NCBI GenBank assembly: GCA_019114715.1
Contig: DXEZ01000094.1
Coordinates: 1-11,103, forward strand
Direction of reading: 5' to 3'
Length of the DNA: 11,103 bases
Source of the DNA: Candidatus Sphingobacterium stercoripullorum
Lineage (GTDB): Bacteria > Bacteroidota > Bacteroidia > Sphingobacteriales > Sphingobacteriaceae
Shown here: piece by piece, positions 7,572 through 11,103 of the stretch
Layout: every line of letters starts with the position of its first letter
Position numbering within the stretch: the first letter of the stretch is position 1
Made by a program: the position numbers and the translations under genes
The notes under the pieces: model-generated
Seen by the model: the letters and a program-made list of their open reading frames with translations, nothing else
Database searches by the model: none
Told to the model about the DNA's origin: nothing

Positions 7572-7892
7572 ATGAAGTATTCCAAAAACCATTCCATAAG
7601 TAAGCTAGTCGCCAGAACTATTTTAATTATTTCAATAGGTGTACTCGCTTACCCCTTAATCCCCTTTTTTATCATAAAACAACAGGAGCTTTCTAACGTT
7701 CAGGTATCATTCCCTCATAAATGGGCTTTAATATTCCCAGTCCTATTATTCTTTTTATACGTGGGCTTGATGATAAAAATGTTACAGAAAAAATTTCAAT
7801 CCATTGAAATGAATGCTTTATTTTCATTAGCAGGATTAATGTTAACCTTCTACCTGCTGATGCTATACTCTAAAATATTTGTTTCTTTTTAG
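7572..7892 (+). CDS. Small three-span membrane protein, unknown function
   Basis: I do not recognise this 106-residue protein. It has three hydrophobic segments (about 12-35, 50-69 and 82-104), a short basic N-terminus (KYSKNHSISK) and a basic loop after the second span (KMLQKKF). This suggests an inner-membrane protein with its N-terminus in the cytoplasm. ATG 7572 is the only reasonable start: there is no other Met before residue 67, and the first span begins soon after. There is no Shine-Dalgarno sequence. The stop codon is 5 bases before the next start, so it is almost certainly the first gene of an operon with the PF03706-like membrane protein and the dehydrogenase. That coupling and its membrane location make a partner or accessory role for the next gene possible, but this is inference. 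Confidence 0.78.
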   Translation: MKYSKNHSISKLVARTILIISIGVLAYPLIPFFIIKQQELSNVQVSFPHKWALIFPVLLFFLYVGLMIKMLQKKFQSIEMNALFSLAGLMLTFYLLMLYSKIFVSF

Positions 7893-7897
7893 CGTCT

Positions 7898-8812
7898 ATG
7901 GAAAGCAAACAGGGTCAATTCCCTTGGAAAACAATCTTAAAAATCATATTTACCCTCGCTGCCTTTTACTGGCTTTCAAGCAAGATTTCATTTAAAGAAG
8001 TATTTGTAGCTGTTAAAAGTAGCAATCTCTGGTTTTTATTTTTGGCATTAATGTGTTATGCCGTCTCTCAAGTCATAGCCTCTTCCAGATTAAACTCCTT
8101 TTTTAAAGGTATTAACCTACACATCTCTGAACGATATAACCTACGCTTATACCAGTTAGGATTGCTGTATAACTTTTTCCTTCCAGGGGGAATAGGCGGT
8201 GATGGTTATAAAATATTTTTCCTTAAAAAAAGACACCCTATTAAAGGTAGGAAGATTATTTCGGCGGTATTTTTTGATCGACTTAGTGGGTTGTGGGCGA
8301 TTTTTATCATAGTATGCCTTTTAATCGTGATGATGCCTAGATTGGGAATACCGAATTACATTACCCTCATAGGGATGTTTATAGGTACGATCACCTATTT
8401 CTATTTTTTAAATTTATTTTTCAAGAAATTTTCAAAAAACTGGTTGGTAACACATTCAAAAGCCCTATTTGTTCAAGGCTTTCAAATCTTATCGGTCATT
8501 TGTATTTTATTTGCCCTACACTTCGATGGCAAGTTCTCTCCCTATTTATTGATCTTCCTAGTTTCATCCGTAGCAGCTATTATTCCCAGCATTGGAGGAG
8601 GAATTGGAGTAAGGGAGCTTGTAGTGCTTTTCAGCGCTCAATACATCCAACTTGATGAGAAATTGGCCGTATCCGTTAGTTTAATTTTTTATCTTTTATC
8701 TTTGCTTGTTGCATCAAGTGGGTTGTATTATTTATTTAGACCCCAGCGCTTGGGGACAGATAAAATCCCTAGTATCAAGCAGGTGGAAAACGATTTAGAA
8801 AAAGAAAATTAA
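7898..8812 (+). CDS. YbhN/AglD/MprF-type transmembrane protein (PF03706-like)
   Basis: This 304-residue polytopic protein resembles the membrane domain shared by the lysylphosphatidylglycerol synthase/flippase MprF, AglD and YbhN (UPF0104). Typical signatures are YNFFLPGGIGGD (91-102), FFDRLSGL (125-132) and PSIGGGIGVRE (230-240), with about eight hydrophobic segments. In MprF this domain flips an aminoacylated lipid across the membrane. Single-domain relatives are mostly uncharacterised, and a role in moving or handling a membrane lipid or lipid-linked sugar is a family-level guess. The soluble aminoacyl-transferase domain of MprF is absent, so lysyl-lipid synthesis by this protein alone is not expected. 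The start ATG 7898 is 5 bases after the preceding stop; there is no Shine-Dalgarno sequence, which fits Bacteroidota. The stop lies one base before the dehydrogenase start, indicating coupled translation. Confidence 0.88.
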   Translation: MESKQGQFPWKTILKIIFTLAAFYWLSSKISFKEVFVAVKSSNLWFLFLALMCYAVSQVIASSRLNSFFKGINLHISERYNLRLYQLGLLYNFFLPGGIGGDGYKIFFLKKRHPIKGRKIISAVFFDRLSGLWAIFIIVCLLIVMMPRLGIPNYITLIGMFIGTITYFYFLNLFFKKFSKNWLVTHSKALFVQGFQILSVICILFALHFDGKFSPYLLIFLVSSVAAIIPSIGGGIGVRELVVLFSAQYIQLDEKLAVSVSLIFYLLSLLVASSGLYYLFRPQRLGTDKIPSIKQVENDLEKEN

Positions 8813-8813
8813 A

Positions 8814-9524
8814 ATGGCAAATATTATTGTAACAGGAGCAAGCAGCGGAATAGGCTTTGAAACGGTTTTAGAACTGGTTAAAAACCCAAAACATACCGTC
8901 GTTGCACTCGCTAGATCCCAAGAAAAACTGGCCAAGCTCCTAGAGATTTCCAACTCTTTAAATCAAGATGGAGGGAAGCTGTGGGTTGCTCAATTTGATA
9001 TAGTCTATGGAGAATATACCTCTTCGTTGATTCCCTATTTAAAAGAAAAACTGGGTTCGATTGATATTCTTATCAATAACGCTGGCGAATTAGTCAATAA
9101 GCCCTTTTTAGAAACTACCCTAGAGGACTTTTCCACTGTTTTCCAGACTAATTTCTTGGCTCCGGTACAATTGATCAAGCATCTCTTCCCCTTGCTTACT
9201 CCCGGCTCCCATATTCTCAACATAGGAAGTATGGGCGGCTATCAAGGGTCAGTAAAATTTCCGGGGCTATCTGCTTATTCCGCGAGTAAATCTGCTCTAG
9301 CAAACTTAACGGAGTCTTTAGCGGAAGAGTTCAAGGAGCAAAATATAAAGGTAAACTGCTTAGCGCTTGGCTCTAGCCAAACTGAGATGTTCGAAAAAGC
9401 ATTCCCTAATCTAGAAGCTGGAACTTTGGCCTTTGAAATGGGTCAATATGTTGCTGACTTCGCCATAAATGGAAGTAAGTACTACAACGGGAAAATACTA
9501 CCCGTAGCATCCACCACACCTTAG
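8814..9524 (+). CDS. Short-chain dehydrogenase/reductase (SDR family)
   Basis: This 236-residue classical SDR is probably a cytoplasmic NAD(P)-dependent oxidoreductase. The cofactor motif TGASSGIG is at 7-14 and NNAG at 88-91. The catalytic residues Asn113, Ser139, Tyr155 and Lys159 (AYSASK) are all present, so activity is expected. Arg34 after the second strand (ALARS) suggests a preference for NADP. The chain is slightly shorter than the usual 245-255 and ends in GKILPVAS instead of the common VDGG ending, so the C-terminal substrate region differs from FabG-like enzymes. The substrate cannot be told. It is the last gene of the three-gene operon, one base behind the PF03706-like gene, which hints at a lipid-related or lipid-linked substrate, but only by association. 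It converges on the hydrolase gene. Confidence 0.92.
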   Translation: MANIIVTGASSGIGFETVLELVKNPKHTVVALARSQEKLAKLLEISNSLNQDGGKLWVAQFDIVYGEYTSSLIPYLKEKLGSIDILINNAGELVNKPFLETTLEDFSTVFQTNFLAPVQLIKHLFPLLTPGSHILNIGSMGGYQGSVKFPGLSAYSASKSALANLTESLAEEFKEQNIKVNCLALGSSQTEMFEKAFPNLEAGTLAFEMGQYVADFAINGSKYYNGKILPVASTTP

Positions 9525-9529
9525 TGTGG
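9514..9529. terminator. Small hairpin across two convergent stop codons
   Basis: CCACAC (9514-9519) and GTGTGG (9524-9529) form a 6-bp GC-rich stem with a CTTA loop. The dehydrogenase stop TAG (9522-9524) lies within it and the hydrolase stop (complement of 9530-9532) touches its edge. It could act as a shared terminator in both directions, but no T-run follows directly on either strand; on the + strand TTTT comes 9 bases later (9539-9542). Confidence 0.35.
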
Positions 9530-10888
9530 CTACAAACCTTTTATCCAGGAGGACAGATCAGATAGCACTTCCTGGTCTATAGATCCTTTAAGTTGCCCAT
9601 ATTCATACGGGTTTCCCGTTTTGGCCTTTTGAAACAGGTGATTTAATTCAGGATAATTGTTTATAGTGTTCTCCTCTCTAAAGGGCAGCACTTCTTTGAG
9701 CTTCTCCATGTTGATATCTGCGGGCACCTGCAGGTCTTTCCCTCCAAATGCGGCAAAAACAGGAACCTGGATAGTTCGAATAAATCCCTGTGGTTCAATG
9801 CGCATAAAGTATCGATAACCGGGAAGGACCATATTAGATAACTCCACCTCCAAATCTTTCATCATCTCCGGGCTGACCTTACCCTGCATATTATCAATAA
9901 GCGCTTGATAAGTTTCTTCGTTACTTAAATCGCTTTTCACGAGGTTAAAGTTCTTACTATTAATAGTCCGAGCAGTTTCCAATTGCTCTTTAGACATTCC
10001 AGAACTTTTTCCTAAATGGTAAGCTTGCTCGACCATAAGCTCACTAATCGTAAAAGTTGGCCCTGCAAGTGATGCTATAAACTTAACATCCGGCAGTTGT
10101 TGACCCGCCAATAGAAAAGCAATCAGTCCACCCTCACTATGCCCCACAATGCCAACCTTACTGGTATCCACCATTGGCCGTTCTTTTAAAAAGCTTAAAG
10201 CACTAAGCACATCCTTACTAAAATCTTCAATTGTTGCTTGTACAAAGTCGCCTTCACTTTCCCCCACTCCCCTATCGTCATATCTTAAAACTACAATCCC
10301 TTGGCTATTTAAATAGCTGGCTAAATCCTTGAAAATTTTATGCCCATGAACCTCAGAATCTCGATTTTGTGCTCCAGAGCCAGAAACTAGGACTACAGCA
10401 GGGTAATTCCCATCTTCTTTGGGAAAGCTAATGGTTCCAGAAAGCTTCACTTCATCGAACTCATTAATAAACTCTATATCTTCATAAGGATAGGCAAGCG
10501 CATCATTCTGCATTTCCTCCTCTTCTTCACTCTGAGCCGTACGCTTAAACACAACGGGCAGTTTCATTCCAGATTGATGAAAATTCCCCTCAAGCCTCTC
10601 TTCCTCCCCGCCAATTACTTTTAAGTGTAGTTTTATGCCGCCTTGTAGGCTAACTAAAATACTGTCTTCTTTCACTAATTCTGCAGAACCTGTGATACCA
10701 AAAGCACCTTGATTGGGACTATCAGCTTTAACTTGAAGCGTGCCATTGGACTCAGAAAAATGAAGGACTATGGGTATTTTCGTGGTATTAACGTCTAATT
10801 CTCCTTCCCAAGAGCCATTAAGAGTCTGCCCAGTTGAGCAAGCTATAAAAGCTAGCCAAACAAAAAGTACTAAATATGCATTTTTCAT
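9530..10888 (-). CDS. Exported alpha/beta hydrolase with N-terminal beta domain
   Basis: The chosen start, ATG 10888, gives 452 residues that begin with a signal peptide (MKNAYLVLFVWLAFIAC). Cys17 could be a lipoprotein cysteine, although Phe at -3 is atypical; cleavage just before TLNG is the alternative. Residues about 22-115 form a beta-rich domain opening with NGSWEGEL. An acidic linker (SEEEEE, 120-125) leads into an alpha/beta hydrolase domain. Its parts are the SGSG loop (169-172), RYDDRGVGES (202-211), the nucleophile elbow GHSEGG with Ser251, Asp385 (GGKD) and His417 (NHLF), a complete triad. Relatives are Bacteroidota exported esterases or BAAT C-terminal/dienelactone hydrolase-like proteins. 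The most likely activity is an esterase on the periplasmic or outer side; the substrate is unknown. The frame is open 15 codons further upstream (10933), but those residues would precede the signal peptide, so that start is not used. Confidence 0.9.
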   Translation of the reverse strand: MKNAYLVLFVWLAFIACSTGQTLNGSWEGELDVNTTKIPIVLHFSESNGTLQVKADSPNQGAFGITGSAELVKEDSILVSLQGGIKLHLKVIGGEEERLEGNFHQSGMKLPVVFKRTAQSEEEEEMQNDALAYPYEDIEFINEFDEVKLSGTISFPKEDGNYPAVVLVSGSGAQNRDSEVHGHKIFKDLASYLNSQGIVVLRYDDRGVGESEGDFVQATIEDFSKDVLSALSFLKERPMVDTSKVGIVGHSEGGLIAFLLAGQQLPDVKFIASLAGPTFTISELMVEQAYHLGKSSGMSKEQLETARTINSKNFNLVKSDLSNEETYQALIDNMQGKVSPEMMKDLEVELSNMVLPGYRYFMRIEPQGFIRTIQVPVFAAFGGKDLQVPADINMEKLKEVLPFREENTINNYPELNHLFQKAKTGNPYEYGQLKGSIDQEVLSDLSSWIKGL

Positions 10889-11103
10889 TCTGAATATGAT
10901 TTTTAGATTTATTTTAATGCCTATGGCAGTCATCCATACACCTCAATAAAAATAACAAATTACTAATTCAAATCAGCACGACTGATTTGAAAAATTAAAA
11001 CAACCACTACAATTTTTTAATCATGGCCATCTGGTAAAAGCAATAACTGAGCCTCTGTTTTGAAAAGTAAGAAAGATGATTCACTTTCTATTCATCACAA
11101 AAA
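10889..11103. other. Noncoding region at the right edge
   Basis: I see no gene on either strand; the longest open stretch touching the edge on the minus strand has no start codon and only about 24 codons. It contains the upstream region of the hydrolase gene. No full TTTG/TAnnTTTG pair is present on the minus strand; TTG-N20-TAGGCATT, about 30 bases upstream of the start, is at best weak. Confidence 0.55.
10967..10991. repeat. Perfect 10-bp inverted repeat upstream of the hydrolase gene
   Basis: TTCAAATCAG (10967-10976) and CTGATTTGAA (10982-10991) are exact complements around a 5-base spacer CACGA. It lies about 80 bases upstream of the hydrolase start. No T-run follows on the plus strand (A-rich instead), and on the minus strand the sequence after the stem is ATTAGTAATTTG, so a standard terminator is unlikely. 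An operator for a dimeric regulator, or a weak minus-strand terminator of a gene beyond the edge, are both possible. Confidence 0.6.

Noticed and set aside
7512..7592. N-terminal 27-residue extension of the lipocalin-like protein
   Set aside because: It would overlap the divergent gene start and bury the lipoprotein signal peptide inside the protein; ATG 7511 gives a standard signal peptide.
9035..9223. 62-codon minus-strand open frame inside the dehydrogenase gene
   Set aside because: It is a shadow of the SDR coding region, which has a full set of catalytic motifs.
10889..10933. N-terminal 15-residue extension of the hydrolase
   Set aside because: It would place residues before a normal signal peptide that starts at ATG 10888.
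11041..11103. GAAAG/CTTTC mini-hairpin near the right edge
   Set aside because: Only 5 pairs around an 8-base loop in AT-rich DNA; expected by chance.

Overview
The window looks like ordinary chromosomal DNA from a member of the Bacteroidota, probably in or near the order Cytophagales. The phylum call rests on three things: the family-level look of the encoded proteins, the near absence of Shine-Dalgarno sequences, and promoter-like boxes of the Bacteroidota form TAnnTTTG. The order-level call is tentative. The DNA is AT-rich and uniform in style, and I see no IS element, integrase, phage gene, CRISPR array, tRNA or rRNA.

Left part, + strand. Bases 1-290 are the 3' end of sdhB, the iron-sulfur subunit of succinate dehydrogenase/fumarate reductase, closed by a clear intrinsic terminator at 312-343. 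After about 250 bases of noncoding DNA comes a very large gene (592-4344) for a 1250-residue membrane histidine kinase with an NtrY-like catalytic core, about 12 predicted membrane spans and three separate extracytoplasmic segments. No response regulator lies beside it. A 338-base noncoding stretch separates it from the next genes, which point toward it.

Centre, - strand. gmd (GDP-mannose 4,6-dehydratase) is followed 80 bases downstream by a gene for a membrane-anchored coiled-coil protein of unknown function. Upstream of gmd, and reading the same way, is a small lipocalin-like lipoprotein gene with its own terminator (6925-6951), so gmd probably starts a separate transcript. No fcl, rmd or other gene that uses the Gmd product is present.

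Right-centre, + strand. Divergent from the lipoprotein gene, with only 60 bases between the two start codons, is a tight three-gene operon: a 106-residue membrane protein, a YbhN/AglD/MprF-type transmembrane protein (PF03706-like), and a short-chain dehydrogenase/reductase. The gaps are 5 and 1 bases. Back-to-back TAnnTTTG boxes lie in the shared 60 bases.

Right end, - strand. An exported or lipid-anchored alpha/beta hydrolase with an N-terminal beta-rich domain converges on the dehydrogenase gene; the two stop codons are 5 bases apart inside a small GC-rich hairpin. A perfect 10-bp inverted repeat lies upstream of the hydrolase gene. Overall the genes concern the cell envelope: sensing, nucleotide-sugar supply, lipoproteins and membrane lipids. 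I did not find a clearly new biological system. The best leads are the three-sensor giant kinase, the small operon with its compact divergent promoter region, and the coiled-coil protein beside gmd.
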